A DNA stretch of 64,000 nt from JAJPHW01 sp963799065 (GCA_963799065.1 CAWCVJ010000001.1:558001-622000); one strand, 5' to 3'; positions 23,421 to 33,218 are shown, counted from the first letter of the stretch. Notes: generated by a model from the sequence alone, not told the origin. Numbers and translations are program-made.

Positions 23421-24758
23421 CTACCGCTTTTGTTCGCGTTGCGGCGGCTCTTCTGGAGTTGAGGTTTCGGTAAGGCTGATCGCATCGAGCCATAGCTTGC
23501 CTCGGATTGGGCTATCCGCTGGCGATCTTTCGACATAGATCCTTAACAAGCGCGCTTCAGGTCCGGTCGCGAAGTGCCCGGACGCTTGTTTCCAGAAGTC
23601 GACGTCTCGCATTGGCGCGGTAACGAAGTAGGTGTGGCCGTCGGATGCATCGGCAACTGCGAGCGCCACTCCGCCAGCGCCCTGCATGTCTTTCGCTTTG
23701 AAATAGGCTTGAAAGTTGTAATCGGTTTTGGGCTGAACCGCGACAAATTGCTCAATGCCGGCTTCGCGAACATTTGCGCCGTCGAAAGTAAGCAAGAGGG
23801 AATGTGTGCCGAAGTGTGGCTCGGACGGGTCGAGAGCAAGAGAAACTCCGGGTAACTGTTGATAGCGCCAATCGAATCCAGCGTTGAGAACTTCAAGGCT
23901 GAACTGACCGTTCACGACCAGATTCGAGGGTGAGGGCTGGTAAGCCTCGAGATCGCAAAGCGGTGCGGCCTGCCTCCACACGAGGAGGGCCTGAGCCACA
24001 TGCTGCCGGGCGAGTAGTACGCGGATGTATTCGAATACTTTCGCGCGTTCGAGAGGTTGTTTCAACGATACGAGTTTGGCCCAAACCTTGGCGGCCGCAA
24101 AGTCCTGGCCCTGCACCGTGAGCAAATCGATGAAGTTGAAGTAGACTTCTGAATTGGGAGGCAAGACGTCGCGAAGAATAGCGTCTACATCCGGCTGCAG
24201 GCGCAAACAGAGCGGCAGGATTTCGGCGGAACGGGGCGCGTCGTTGGTTAGCACGATCCGAAACTCCCGCAGCGCTTTCTTGTTTTCACCTTGCATGACG
24301 TAAAGATTGGCGGCTTCCCATGCTACATCGGGGGTTGTGGGATCGACAGCAACGGCCCGGTCGATAGCTGCGGCTTGATCGCTCGGGTGACCCAGCGCGG
24401 CATAAGCGGCCGCTAAGTCTAACCAATATCGGCTCCGGTTAGGGTTGAGGACAGTCGCCTCTTGGTAATAGGGCAGAGCCTCGGGCAAGGAGGCGGAAAG
24501 AGAAAAGAAGCGACCGAGGCGGGACTGATATTCGGCATCGCGGGGTTGCAGGAAAGTGGCGCGTCGGAGATTGGCGAGAGTGGGGCGAGCCGCGAAGAAA
24601 CCAGCCAAGTATTGGCAGGTGCAAGCTGCCATATAAAAGAGAACAAGGCTTAACAGACAGCCTGACACGATGAGCCTGCGTTTCGGATCGGCGAAGAGTC
24701 GCGTCTCTGGCGTCATAGTGCCATTCGATTTTTGAGGCGATACGGAAACCCCTTGCAA
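23421..24758 (-). CDS. Membrane-anchored TPR protein with a C-terminal carbohydrate-binding-like domain
   Basis: The 445-residue protein has a short cytoplasmic start and one membrane segment (RLIVSGCLLSLVLFYMAACT, about residues 28-48). Several TPR-like repeats (YQEATVLNPNRSRYWLDLAA, AIDRAVAVDPTTPDVAWEAA) follow. From about residue 285 a beta-rich domain (NLVVNGQFSLEVLNAGFDW, then WLDAISL at the end) resembles CBM4/9-type carbohydrate-binding modules. It sits between the wzc-like gene and the ligase/polymerase gene and may scaffold polysaccharide assembly in the periplasm. A TTG at 24758 with a GGAAG ribosome binding site abuts the wzc stop; an ATG at 24716 is the alternative start. Confidence 0.75.
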   Translation of the reverse strand: MQGVSVSPQKSNGTMTPETRLFADPKRRLIVSGCLLSLVLFYMAACTCQYLAGFFAARPTLANLRRATFLQPRDAEYQSRLGRFFSLSASLPEALPYYQEATVLNPNRSRYWLDLAAAYAALGHPSDQAAAIDRAVAVDPTTPDVAWEAANLYVMQGENKKALREFRIVLTNDAPRSAEILPLCLRLQPDVDAILRDVLPPNSEVYFNFIDLLTVQGQDFAAAKVWAKLVSLKQPLERAKVFEYIRVLLARQHVAQALLVWRQAAPLCDLEAYQPSPSNLVVNGQFSLEVLNAGFDWRYQQLPGVSLALDPSEPHFGTHSLLLTFDGANVREAGIEQFVAVQPKTDYNFQAYFKAKDMQGAGGVALAVADASDGHTYFVTAPMRDVDFWKQASGHFATGPEARLLRIYVERSPADSPIRGKLWLDAISLTETSTPEEPPQREQKR

Positions 24759-27137
24759 CTACAAACTTCCGGAAGCGGCCTGTGATGCGTTCTCGACAGT
24801 ATCCAGAGTCGGTTCTTGGGCAGTATCTTCCTGGTAGTAGCGGTTCCCATATTTGCCCTGATATTCGTAGTAATGATAGTCGGCGGAACTCAAATCGACC
24901 GCGTTCATTAAAACGCCAGAAATGCGAGCATTGACCTGGGTTAAGAGTTCACGAGCGCGGCGCAAGGCGTGCTTGGTGGTTTGACCGGAGCGAATCACGA
25001 GCACCACAGAATCTGCCGAAGTCGATAAGACCACAGCATCCGTAACCGAGAGCGTCGGCGGAGTGTCGATCACAATATGGTCGTACTCTTCCCGAAGTTC
25101 GGCAAGGATATTTTTCATCCCCGTGGATGCCAGCAACTCTGCGGGATTCGGGGGCGGTGTGCCCGCGGGAAGGATCAGCAAATTGGGAAGTATGTTAGAG
25201 CGAACAGTGGTTTGTCGCAAAGTGGCATTGCCAGTCAGGACATTACTGAGTCCCGGACGCGGCCCCATGCCGAGCGTCTTGTGAATGCTGGGGCGGCGAA
25301 GATCGGCGTCGACCAATAGCACCCGCGCTCCCTTTTGTGCGAGGACGACGGCGCAGTTGATGCTGGTGGTGGTCTTACCCTCCTGGGGCAAGGCGCTAGT
25401 GACCAACACAACTTTGGGCGGCGTTCCCGCAGAGGTGAGCAAAATCGATGTGCGCATGGCCCGGTAGGATTCCGCCATCTGCGATTGCGGCCGCGCCTGG
25501 GTGATCAGTTCGACCGCTTCCGGACTTGATGCAAACTTCCCAGCGACGAATTTAGTCGAACCAGAAACGAGACGCTGGCGATTCCGAGTGGATTCACTCA
25601 GTCGCGACCCCAGGGGAATAAGTCCCAGCGAAGGCAAGCCGGAGATCGCCTGAGCCTGCTCGGGTGTGCGCACCGTGTTATCGAGACTGTCCAGAAGGAA
25701 CGCCAAACCGATGCCGGTAGTCAGCCCCAGAGCGAGGGCCATCGCGAGGTTGCGCGGGATGTTGGGTTCCGACGGATAGGTCGGAATCCGCGCCACATCG
25801 ACGATGCGGAAGTTGTTCGATTTGAGGCCGGCCGTCACGCCGGCTTCCTTTAGCTTTTGTAGCAGACCGTCATAGAGACTGCGGTTGGAATCTACGTCGC
25901 GCTTAAGCAGGCTGTATTCGATGGCGCTTTCGTTCAGTTTGTTGGCTTCCAGCTTCTGCTGCTCCAGCGCGGCTCGCAACAGATTCTCATGCTGCTGAGC
26001 TCCCAGGAATTCTGCGCGCAGTCGGTTGACCGCTTTTCCGGTTTCGATCGCGATTTGAGCATCGACCTCCTTAAGTTGACTGTTGAGTTGAGCCACCTTG
26101 GGATAGGACGGTCCGAACTGAGTGCTGAGATTGGCGACTTGAATCTTGAGCTCGGCCTGCTGTTCACGCAGCTTCTCGAGCAGCGTCGCTCCTCCGGCGG
26201 AAGTATTCGAGACGGAGTTCGTCGTAGCATCTGCGATGGCGTCGGTGTTTCCGGATTGCACCATCCGGTACACCGACTCTTTTTCCATGCGTTCGCCTTC
26301 GGCGGCGGTCAATTGTCGATTTAGTTCGTCCAGTTTCGCGATGGTTGTATTTTGTTTTTCATCGACGCCTACAATTTCATGATCTTTCTGATATTTCACC
26401 AGCTTCTCCTCCGAACTCTCGACTTTCATTTGCAGGTCGACGAGTTGTTTAGAGAGCCAGTCGGAGGCTTGCATCGTAGATTCAAAGCGAGTCTTGAAGT
26501 TCTGTTCGACGTAGGTACTCGCTAGGGTATTGACGACGCGCGCCGCGAGATTCTTGTCCGGGCTGCGATACGCGATTTCGATTACCCGAGTGTTGGGAAC
26601 CAGAGAAACGCGCAAGTTGCCCTTGAAATTCGCCAGTACGGCTGAGGACTGCGGCGAATCATTTCCCAAATCGTCGGTGGTAAGAGGAAGAGAGGATGTG
26701 GCCGTGCCTCCAAAGGAGGCTTGATGGTCGAGATTCAGCTGCTTGATGACTTGCAGCGCCAGGAGATCGCTGCGGAGGATTCTAACTTCGGTGTCAAGGT
26801 CGCTGGGATCGTAGTAGTCCTCGCCGGAACTGGCAGAATCCCGGAACGCAAACTGCATGGGGTCGGGCTTGTTGATGGCGATGCTGCCCACGGCTTCGTA
26901 AATCTTTGGACTGCGAAGGGTGGCGATCATGACCGAACCGACGATCAGAGTGACCGAGGCCAGAATCACCCAGCGGCGCTTAATGAGGATCCGAAGATAT
27001 TCCCGCAGTGGGGAATCGCTTTCCGGCGAAGCCGGATACGCGGGATAACCCGGGTAGCGTCCGAAGTCCAGGGGCGCTGCGGACTTTTGCTCTGGCGCGA
27101 TTTGACCGTTTACCTGAACCAGAGGTCCCGAATCCAT
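24759..27137 (-). CDS. Polysaccharide co-polymerase with bacterial tyrosine kinase domain (Wzc-like)
   Basis: This 792-residue protein controls chain length and export of a surface polysaccharide. An N-terminal Wzz domain is flanked by two membrane segments (about residues 55-75 and 460-480) with a long coiled-coil between. The proline-rich PTYPSEPNIPRNLAM stretch precedes the second segment. The kinase domain has Walker A SALPQEGKTTTSINCA, Walker A' VLLVDADLRRPS and Walker B YDHIVIDTPP. The tail holds a tyrosine cluster (DYHYYEYQGKYGNRYY) for autophosphorylation. The ATG at 27137 is preferred to a TTG 14 codons upstream. It heads the operon with the TPR and ligase genes and diverges from pseB. 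No Wza exporter or Wzb phosphatase is in the window. Confidence 0.92.
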   Translation of the reverse strand: MDSGPLVQVNGQIAPEQKSAAPLDFGRYPGYPAYPASPESDSPLREYLRILIKRRWVILASVTLIVGSVMIATLRSPKIYEAVGSIAINKPDPMQFAFRDSASSGEDYYDPSDLDTEVRILRSDLLALQVIKQLNLDHQASFGGTATSSLPLTTDDLGNDSPQSSAVLANFKGNLRVSLVPNTRVIEIAYRSPDKNLAARVVNTLASTYVEQNFKTRFESTMQASDWLSKQLVDLQMKVESSEEKLVKYQKDHEIVGVDEKQNTTIAKLDELNRQLTAAEGERMEKESVYRMVQSGNTDAIADATTNSVSNTSAGGATLLEKLREQQAELKIQVANLSTQFGPSYPKVAQLNSQLKEVDAQIAIETGKAVNRLRAEFLGAQQHENLLRAALEQQKLEANKLNESAIEYSLLKRDVDSNRSLYDGLLQKLKEAGVTAGLKSNNFRIVDVARIPTYPSEPNIPRNLAMALALGLTTGIGLAFLLDSLDNTVRTPEQAQAISGLPSLGLIPLGSRLSESTRNRQRLVSGSTKFVAGKFASSPEAVELITQARPQSQMAESYRAMRTSILLTSAGTPPKVVLVTSALPQEGKTTTSINCAVVLAQKGARVLLVDADLRRPSIHKTLGMGPRPGLSNVLTGNATLRQTTVRSNILPNLLILPAGTPPPNPAELLASTGMKNILAELREEYDHIVIDTPPTLSVTDAVVLSTSADSVVLVIRSGQTTKHALRRARELLTQVNARISGVLMNAVDLSSADYHYYEYQGKYGNRYYQEDTAQEPTLDTVENASQAASGSL

Positions 27138-27382
27138 GAGAATGCCTGTGCCAGCATTGTTGAACCTAGGGGTTTGCAAATATCTATTTTCGAAATCTCA
27201 ATCGCGGCTCAGTTTATCACCGCTCCGTGGGCGGCACCGACTCTTAATTGACGTGGTTCCTCATGCGTTAATGGCACGAAAGGATGGTTAAGCAGCGGTG
27301 TATTGTCCGCTATAGTTAGGCTGCTGGTCGATTTAGGAGTTTCCGGAATTCATGAAACTCGATCGATGGGAGATGCTACGAG

Positions 27383-28390
27383 ATGAATTGGCAGGAGCAA
27401 GTCGTGTTGGTCACGGGCGGCACGGGATCGTTTGGCCGGAAGTTTGTCGAAATTATGCTGCGCCAGCATCATCCGAAGAAACTGATCGTTTACAGCCGGG
27501 ATGAATTGAAGCAGCATGACATGCGATCCGCAGGATTGGACGGACCCAGTGTGCGATATTTCATCGGGGACGTGCGCGACGCCCATCGCCTGGAGCGTGC
27601 GTTGAATGGTGTGACTTTAGTCGTACATGCTGCTGCGCTCAAGCAAGTGCCGGCCTGCGAGTACAACCCGTTCGAAGCGATTCAGACCAACATCATGGGC
27701 GGGAAGAACGTCATCGACGCCGCCATCGATCAGGGGGTTTCTCGAATTCTGGCGCTCAGCACAGACAAAGCGGTGAATCCCATCAATCTCTACGGGGCGA
27801 CCAAGCTGTGCGCGGAAAAGATGTTCGTTCAGGCCAACGCTTACGCGGGGGCGCAGAACACACGCTTCAGTTGTGCGCGGTACGGCAATGTAGTGGGCAG
27901 TCGCGGAAGCGTCATCCCAGTTTTCCAGGAACAACGCAAAACCGGGAAGATCACGCTGACCGACGATCGCATGACGCGTTTCTGGTTGACGTTGGAGCAG
28001 GGAGTGCGATTTGTCTTGCGTTGTCTGGAGCAGATGCATGGCGGAGAGATCTTCGTCCCCAAGATTCCCAGCATGAAGCTGGTCGACATGGCGGAGGCGA
28101 TCGCTCCAGGGTGTGAAGTGGAGTCGGTGGGAATTCGCCCCGGCGAAAAGTTGCACGAAGTTTTGGTATCGGAAGACGAGGCTCGCAACACAGTCGAAAC
28201 GGAAGAGATGTATGTGATTCAGCCGGCGCACTCCTGGTGGAACGATAAGAACTGGAAGCAGGCGCGTCCTCTGGAAGATGGTTTCCGATACGCCAGCGAC
28301 TCCAACGAACGTTGGATGACGTCAGCGGAGCTGATAGCCTTAGTGGGCGATGACGAGCAAGCGCCGAAGCTGCGGCGCGCCACAGCATGA
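27383..28390 (+). CDS. pseB: UDP-N-acetylglucosamine 4,6-dehydratase (inverting) PseB
   Basis: PseB starts pseudaminic acid synthesis by converting UDP-GlcNAc to UDP-2-acetamido-2,6-dideoxy-beta-L-arabino-hexos-4-ulose. The 335-residue SDR protein has the nucleotide-binding VLVTGGTGSFGRKFVE at residues 8-23. The catalytic region is STDKAVNPINLYGATKLCAE (Y-x-x-x-K), and the C-terminal half IRPGEKLHEVLVSEDEARN is typical of this group. It is cytosolic. It is the first gene of the plus-strand cluster, 245 bases from the divergent wzc-like gene, and a GGAG stands ten bases before ATG. The pseC start follows ten bases after its stop. Confidence 0.92.
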   Translation: MNWQEQVVLVTGGTGSFGRKFVEIMLRQHHPKKLIVYSRDELKQHDMRSAGLDGPSVRYFIGDVRDAHRLERALNGVTLVVHAAALKQVPACEYNPFEAIQTNIMGGKNVIDAAIDQGVSRILALSTDKAVNPINLYGATKLCAEKMFVQANAYAGAQNTRFSCARYGNVVGSRGSVIPVFQEQRKTGKITLTDDRMTRFWLTLEQGVRFVLRCLEQMHGGEIFVPKIPSMKLVDMAEAIAPGCEVESVGIRPGEKLHEVLVSEDEARNTVETEEMYVIQPAHSWWNDKNWKQARPLEDGFRYASDSNERWMTSAELIALVGDDEQAPKLRRATA

Positions 28391-28400
28391 GGCACTCAGA

Positions 28401-29612
28401 ATGAGTACGGTTTCTCCGGCGCGCGAGCTCTTGGCGATCGAAGGCGGCACCCCGGTGCGTGAAACGCTGCTCCCCTATGGACGCCAAACGATCGAGGAGA
28501 CGGACATCCAGGCGGTGGTGGAAACGCTGCGCTCCGATTGGCTTACAACTGGCCCCAAAGTCGGTGAGTTCGAGGAGAGCTTTGCCGCGCGGGTTGGTGC
28601 AAAGCACGCAGTGAGTTTCAGTTCGGGCACGGCCGCACTGCACGGGGCGGCGTTTGCGGCGGGATTGGGAGTTGGGGACGAAGCGATCACCACGCCGCTC
28701 ACGTTTGCGGCGACGGCAAATTGTGTGCTGTATCAAGGGGCGAAGCCGGTATTTGCCGACGTCCGATCCGACACATTGAATTTGGATCCGGCAGCGGTCG
28801 CGGCGCGACTTACTAACAAAACCAAGGCTATTTTGCCGGTCGCTTTCGCGGGACATCCGGCAGAGATGGATTCGGTGCTTGAAATAGCCGAGAAGCACGG
28901 GCTCATTGTTATCGAAGATGGATGTCACGCGCTAGGTGCGGAGTATCACGGCCGACGGACCGGGAGCATCGCGCACATGACAGCCTTCAGTTTTCATCCG
29001 GTGAAGCACTTGGCCACGGGGGAAGGGGGTATGGTGACGACCGATAATCCCGGCTTTGCCGAGATCCTCCGGCGATTTCGCAATCATGGAATCACAAGCG
29101 ATGCGCGTCAGCGGCTGGCGGAGGGTCAGTGGCGCTACGAAATGGTGCTGTTGGGATTCAACTATCGTCTCGCCGACATCGCTTGCTCCCTGGGGATTTC
29201 GCAATTGCGCCGGCTGGATGAGAATTTGTTGCGGCGGAGGCGGATTGCAAGACGCTATGCCGACGCTTTCAAGAATGTTGAGGGCATGATCGCTCCCAAG
29301 GTGCGGGATGGCGTCACTCCGGCGTGGCATTTGTATCCGATTCGCTTGCGCCTGGAAAAACTTAGCGTCGGGCGAGGCGAAGTCTTTCGCGCCCTTCGAG
29401 GCGAAAACATTGGGGTCAACGTGCATTACGTTCCAGTTCATCTTCATCCTTATTATCGCGATCGCCTTGGCTGCCGGCCGGGGGATTTTCCTGTGGCCGA
29501 AGATGCGTACGAACGCCTCATCAGCTTGCCCATGTTCCAGGGCATGACCGAGGGCGACGTGGAGGACGTGATCCGCGCCACGCAGAAAGTACTGCTGCAT
29601 TTCTTAAAGTAG
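28401..29612 (+). CDS. pseC: UDP-4-amino-4,6-dideoxy-N-acetyl-beta-L-altrosamine transaminase PseC
   Basis: PseC is a PLP-dependent DegT/DnrJ/EryC1 aminotransferase that adds the 4-amino group to the PseB product. The 403-residue protein has the substrate loop SDWLTTGPKVGEFEESFA and VIEDGCHALGAEYHGR, whose aspartate contacts the PLP ring. The Schiff-base lysine is K202 in FSFHPVKHLATGEGG. The ATG at 28401 follows GAGG; an upstream in-frame extension into pseB is rejected. It lies directly after pseB, the usual pair. Confidence 0.92.
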   Translation: MSTVSPARELLAIEGGTPVRETLLPYGRQTIEETDIQAVVETLRSDWLTTGPKVGEFEESFAARVGAKHAVSFSSGTAALHGAAFAAGLGVGDEAITTPLTFAATANCVLYQGAKPVFADVRSDTLNLDPAAVAARLTNKTKAILPVAFAGHPAEMDSVLEIAEKHGLIVIEDGCHALGAEYHGRRTGSIAHMTAFSFHPVKHLATGEGGMVTTDNPGFAEILRRFRNHGITSDARQRLAEGQWRYEMVLLGFNYRLADIACSLGISQLRRLDENLLRRRRIARRYADAFKNVEGMIAPKVRDGVTPAWHLYPIRLRLEKLSVGRGEVFRALRGENIGVNVHYVPVHLHPYYRDRLGCRPGDFPVAEDAYERLISLPMFQGMTEGDVEDVIRATQKVLLHFLK

Positions 29613-29646
29613 ACGGCCCGACGCCTGGTTGCCGGGAAAAAATTCG

Positions 29647-30285
29647 ATGACCACGCCGCAGATCGCACGATGGACAGAAGAATTCGGCCGGCAATACACC
29701 GACCGCAATTCGCTTACGTTGCTCGACCTCGATGCGCTTTACCGGAAAAACTACGGCATGGGACGATCCGCACTCAATCGCGAATTCCTGGCCCATATCC
29801 CTTCCGACTCCTCGATGCTCGAGGTGGGCTGCAACAGCGGAAATCAATTGCTGCTTCTGCGGGAGATGGGATATTCCGATCTGCATGGAATCGAAGTGCA
29901 GCCTTATGCTTTGGAACGAGCGAGGTCGAGGCTCGAGGGAGTGGATCTGGCCGAAGCCTCCGCCTTTAAGATCCCGTATCCCGATCGGCGCTTCGATTTG
30001 GTTTTTACATCTGGCGTTCTGATTCACATCGCCCCGGAAGATTTGCCGAAGGCTGCGGACGAGATTTATCGCTGCACTTCGAAATATATCTGGGGCCTGG
30101 AGTATTACTCGCCCCACCTCACCGAAGTAAATTACCGCGGCCATAAGGCGCTTATGTGGAAGATGGACTACGCCAGGTTTTTTCTGGAACGATTTTCCGA
30201 TCTAGAAATGGTCGAAGAGAAATTTCTGCCCTATTTGGAGAATAGCAACATGGATTGTATGTACTTGTTGCGAAAGAAGTCATGA
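29647..30285 (+). CDS. Pseudaminic acid biosynthesis-associated methylase
   Basis: This 212-residue SAM-dependent methyltransferase matches the small family found with pse genes (TIGR03587-like). It starts with WTEEFGRQYTDRNSLT and has the SAM-binding LEVGCNSGNQLLLLREMGY near residue 62. FDLVFTSGVLIHIAPEDLP and SKYIWGLEYYSPHLTEVNYR follow. Its substrate is unknown; methylation of the nonulosonic acid or its precursor is the natural guess. An ATG at 29647 is used; a TTG six codons upstream is possible. Its stop overlaps the next start as ATGA. Confidence 0.85.
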   Translation: MTTPQIARWTEEFGRQYTDRNSLTLLDLDALYRKNYGMGRSALNREFLAHIPSDSSMLEVGCNSGNQLLLLREMGYSDLHGIEVQPYALERARSRLEGVDLAEASAFKIPYPDRRFDLVFTSGVLIHIAPEDLPKAADEIYRCTSKYIWGLEYYSPHLTEVNYRGHKALMWKMDYARFFLERFSDLEMVEEKFLPYLENSNMDCMYLLRKKS

Positions 30286-31007
30286 ACGTGGTCGCTATTA
30301 TCCAGGCGCGCATGGGGAGCACGCGTTTGCCGGGGAAGGTGTTGATGGACTTAGACGGGGAAACGGCTCTTGGCCGCGTGGTGCGGCGGCTCAGGCGGTC
30401 GACTCGAATCCAACAGATCATGATTGCGACTACTACAAAGCCAGAGGACGACGCGATTATCAGTGCGTGCCGCCAGTTGGGCTGCCCCGCGTTCCGAGGA
30501 TCGAGCGAAGATGTGCTGGATCGGTACTACCAGGCCTCTCGAATGATCGGGTGCGAGGTTATCGTTCGGGTCACAGCCGACTGCCCCCTGATTGATCCCG
30601 ATCTTGTGGATCGCAGCATCGATCTTCTCGGGAACGAGGGCGCCGATTATGTAGCAACGGACGTTCCTGGCACGTTTCCGCGCGGCACCGATGTGGAGGT
30701 TTTCACGGCTGCAGCCATGGCACGCAGTTGGAGGGAGTCAGCTCAAGCTTATGAACGAGAGCATGTGACCCCTTTTTTTTACGAACACCCCGACCTGTTT
30801 CGTCTGGCGACGCTAAAGAGCGGCTTGGATTGTCGGCGGTACCGCTGGACTCTCGACACTTTCGACGACTATCGAGTCTTGGGTGAAATTTGTCGCGAAT
30901 TCCGCAATGACGATGCTTTCTCGTGGCACCAGGTGGTGGGATTGATGGAGCGAAGGCCGGAGCTTTTAGAGTGGAACGCCCACGTCGCTCAGAAGCCGCT
31001 GAAGTGA
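30282..31007 (+). CDS. pseF: CMP-pseudaminic acid cytidylyltransferase (PseF/SpsF-like)
   Basis: This 241-residue nucleotidyltransferase should activate the nonulosonic acid with CTP. The N-terminus VVAIIQARMGSTRLPGKVL is the cytidylyltransferase signature, followed by VIVRVTADCPLIDPDLVD with metal-binding aspartate. It belongs to the SpsF type, which often replaces PseF in pse clusters. The start overlaps the methylase stop (ATGA), giving tight coupling, and pseG begins seven bases after its stop. The exact product (CMP-Pse5Ac7Ac or a variant) cannot be read from sequence. Confidence 0.85.
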   Translation: MNVVAIIQARMGSTRLPGKVLMDLDGETALGRVVRRLRRSTRIQQIMIATTTKPEDDAIISACRQLGCPAFRGSSEDVLDRYYQASRMIGCEVIVRVTADCPLIDPDLVDRSIDLLGNEGADYVATDVPGTFPRGTDVEVFTAAAMARSWRESAQAYEREHVTPFFYEHPDLFRLATLKSGLDCRRYRWTLDTFDDYRVLGEICREFRNDDAFSWHQVVGLMERRPELLEWNAHVAQKPLK

Positions 31008-31014
31008 CGAAGCA

Positions 31015-32055
31015 ATGAAAGGGAGTTGTTTAATCGTAAGAGCCGATGCGAGCATGGCGGGCGGCATGGGCCATGTGATGCGTTGTCTGGCGATCGCGCA
31101 AGTTTGGCGCGACCAAGGAGGGAAATGCGTTTTCGCCCTGGGCGAGTTTGCCGCGGCTCGCGAGAGACTTGTCGCTGAGGGGATGATCGTCGCCCCGATA
31201 GACGCCCGGACGGGAAGCGCAGAGGACGCGACTCAATTGGTTCAGTTGGCCGGTTCGCTCCACGCAGAGTGGGTTGTGGTCGACGGTTACGGCTTTCACG
31301 AACGTTACCAGTCAATCCTGAAAGAAGCTGGAATGAAGGTTCTCTTTCTGGATGATTTTGGGCACTCCGACCATTACTTTGCAGACCTCGTTCTCAATCA
31401 ACATCCCCAGGCGAGTTCGAATTTCTATCCTCAGCGCGAAGCCTACAGTCGGCTTCTGTTAGGCCCGAGCTACGCGTTGTTGCGGCGCGAGTTCAAAGTC
31501 AAGCGAGCTGACCGAAGCGACGTGCCACCCATAGCGCGCAGATTGCTGGTGACCATGGGTGGCTGCGATGCCGATAACGTCACGGAACGAGTGATTCAGA
31601 CTCTGCCGAAGATGAGAAACCTGGGCATGGAGACGAAAGTTGTGATTGGCGCGGGCAACCCACATAAAGCTTCGATTCGCCGCGCGGCTGAGGAGGTGGG
31701 CGGGAACATTAGTCTGCAAGAGTCGCCAGAAATGCCCGAGTTAATGGAGTGGGCGGATTTGGCGGTGACCGCCGGCGGAGGAACGTGTTATGAATTGGCC
31801 CTCGTTGGGGTGCCTATGTTCTTGATTACCATGGCAAGAAACCATGAGAGAACTTGCCGGGAGTTGGCCGGACGAGGCGCTGCCATCGATGCAGGTTGGT
31901 TTCATTGCCTGAAGCCTGACCGATTGGCAGGGTTGTTGCAAGCCATAATTACTGACCAAGAGCGACGCAGAAGTCTTATCGGGAATGCCGGTCGCTTGGT
32001 GGATGGAAAGGGCGCAGAGCGCGTGGTGGAATGCATGATCTCACAAATAAATTGA
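31015..32055 (+). CDS. pseG: UDP-2,4-diacetamido-2,4,6-trideoxy-beta-L-altropyranose hydrolase PseG
   Basis: PseG removes UDP from the fourth intermediate of pseudaminic acid synthesis. The 346-residue GT-B-like protein has RADASMAGGMGHVMRCLAIA, where H20 corresponds to the catalytic histidine known from Campylobacter PseG. VVVDGYGFHERYQ and the nucleotide-binding LAVTAGGGTCYELALVGVP follow. No GNAT domain is fused to it, so the PseH step must come from elsewhere. It lies immediately after pseF. Confidence 0.9.
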   Translation: MKGSCLIVRADASMAGGMGHVMRCLAIAQVWRDQGGKCVFALGEFAAARERLVAEGMIVAPIDARTGSAEDATQLVQLAGSLHAEWVVVDGYGFHERYQSILKEAGMKVLFLDDFGHSDHYFADLVLNQHPQASSNFYPQREAYSRLLLGPSYALLRREFKVKRADRSDVPPIARRLLVTMGGCDADNVTERVIQTLPKMRNLGMETKVVIGAGNPHKASIRRAAEEVGGNISLQESPEMPELMEWADLAVTAGGGTCYELALVGVPMFLITMARNHERTCRELAGRGAAIDAGWFHCLKPDRLAGLLQAIITDQERRRSLIGNAGRLVDGKGAERVVECMISQIN

Positions 32056-33218
32056 GGGGCGAAACATCGGCTGCGCTGTCACGAAGTAGGGTTATTTTAA
32101 TCTCGGAGATACAGGATAGGATGAAGGACAGGACACTGGATCCACGCTGGGAATGCGGCAGCGAGTTTCATTGGTGCGGTCTGCCCGAACCCCCGTTCCT
32201 CCCGTGGCCCAGGGAGTACCGAAACTACATGCTTGGGCGGCACGCCGTGGCCGCGCTCCTCTTGGCGGCCTCTAGCTCAGGCGCGACGCTCTGGCTGCCG
32301 TCTTATTTTTGTCCCGAGGTCGCGGACGCCTGCCGCGGTCTATGCGAATTGCGCGAGTACGAAGATGACCCGAGTTTGCCTGAACCCCATTGGCATTCTC
32401 TACGGGCCGGTGCCGGCGATTTCGTTCTGGCCGTCAATTACTTTGGAGTGCGCGAAGCGGATGCCTGGCGGATTTGGCGCGAGCGCAATGCCTGCCTGCT
32501 GATCGAGGATCACACCCAGGATCCGTTTTCTTCGTGGTCCGTGAATTCGACCGCGGACTATGCATTTGCGTCTGTGCGCAAGACCGTGCCGGTCCCCGAC
32601 GGAGCGCTTCTCTGGTCTCCGCGCGGACTGCCCTTGCCCACGCAACTCACGGAACAGGCGAGAGATGGCAGCGGGCTGAAAATGTCGGCTATGTTCTACA
32701 AAGCCAACTATCTTGCGGGTGTGGGTGACGATGGGCTAAAGCATTACTACCGTGAATTGCAAGCTCGGGGTGAGCAACGGTTGCGAAGCAGCCCCGTTTC
32801 AGCGATGTCTTCTTACAGTCAGGCTTACATCGCGAATGGCGTGCCCGTACTTTGGCGAGAGCAGAAACTGCGCAATGCCAAACGACTAAGAAAACGAGTG
32901 ATGGATCTGGCGGGTGCCGATTTGTTATTTCCGGGCTGGCCTGAAGGTGCCGTTCCCTTCACCTTGCCATTGATATTCCGCTCTCAGAGTGAACGAGATC
33001 ATTGCCAGGAACAGATGAGACGAAACAGAATATACTGTCCCGTTCATTGGGTTTGTCAAACCGCGAATAGTCGCTCGATTGATCTGTCTTCTCGTCTTCT
33101 CAGCCTCCCAATCGATCATCGTTATGCAGAAAGCGAAATGGATCGGGTTGTCGATGCCCTCGAAGAAGCCACCAAGTCGTTCGTGCCGAGTGCGGCTGTG
33201 GGTGGTGCGTTGACGTGA
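32031..33218 (+). CDS. PLP-dependent aminotransferase-like protein (DegT-related)
   Basis: This protein of up to 395 residues has a type I PLP fold in outline. NYMLGRHAVAALLLAA comes near the start, then LWLPSYFCPEVADAC and CLLIEDHTQDPF, where the aspartate could contact PLP. FASVRKTVPVPDGALLW follows, whose lysine is the likely Schiff base. It is more divergent than PseC. The frame overlaps pseG by 25 bases. An ATG at 32121 (MKDRTLDPRWECGSEFHW), preceded by AGGATAGG, may be the true start. The next gene overlaps its stop as GTGA. It may add an amino group to another sugar of the glycan. Confidence 0.7.
   Translation: MHDLTNKLRGETSAALSRSRVILISEIQDRMKDRTLDPRWECGSEFHWCGLPEPPFLPWPREYRNYMLGRHAVAALLLAASSSGATLWLPSYFCPEVADACRGLCELREYEDDPSLPEPHWHSLRAGAGDFVLAVNYFGVREADAWRIWRERNACLLIEDHTQDPFSSWSVNSTADYAFASVRKTVPVPDGALLWSPRGLPLPTQLTEQARDGSGLKMSAMFYKANYLAGVGDDGLKHYYRELQARGEQRLRSSPVSAMSSYSQAYIANGVPVLWREQKLRNAKRLRKRVMDLAGADLLFPGWPEGAVPFTLPLIFRSQSERDHCQEQMRRNRIYCPVHWVCQTANSRSIDLSSRLLSLPIDHRYAESEMDRVVDALEEATKSFVPSAAVGGALT

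Noticed and set aside
27951..28928. Minus-strand open frame of 325 codons across pseB and pseC
   Set aside because: Antisense to two clearly identified genes, low-complexity arginine and serine composition, and no motif.
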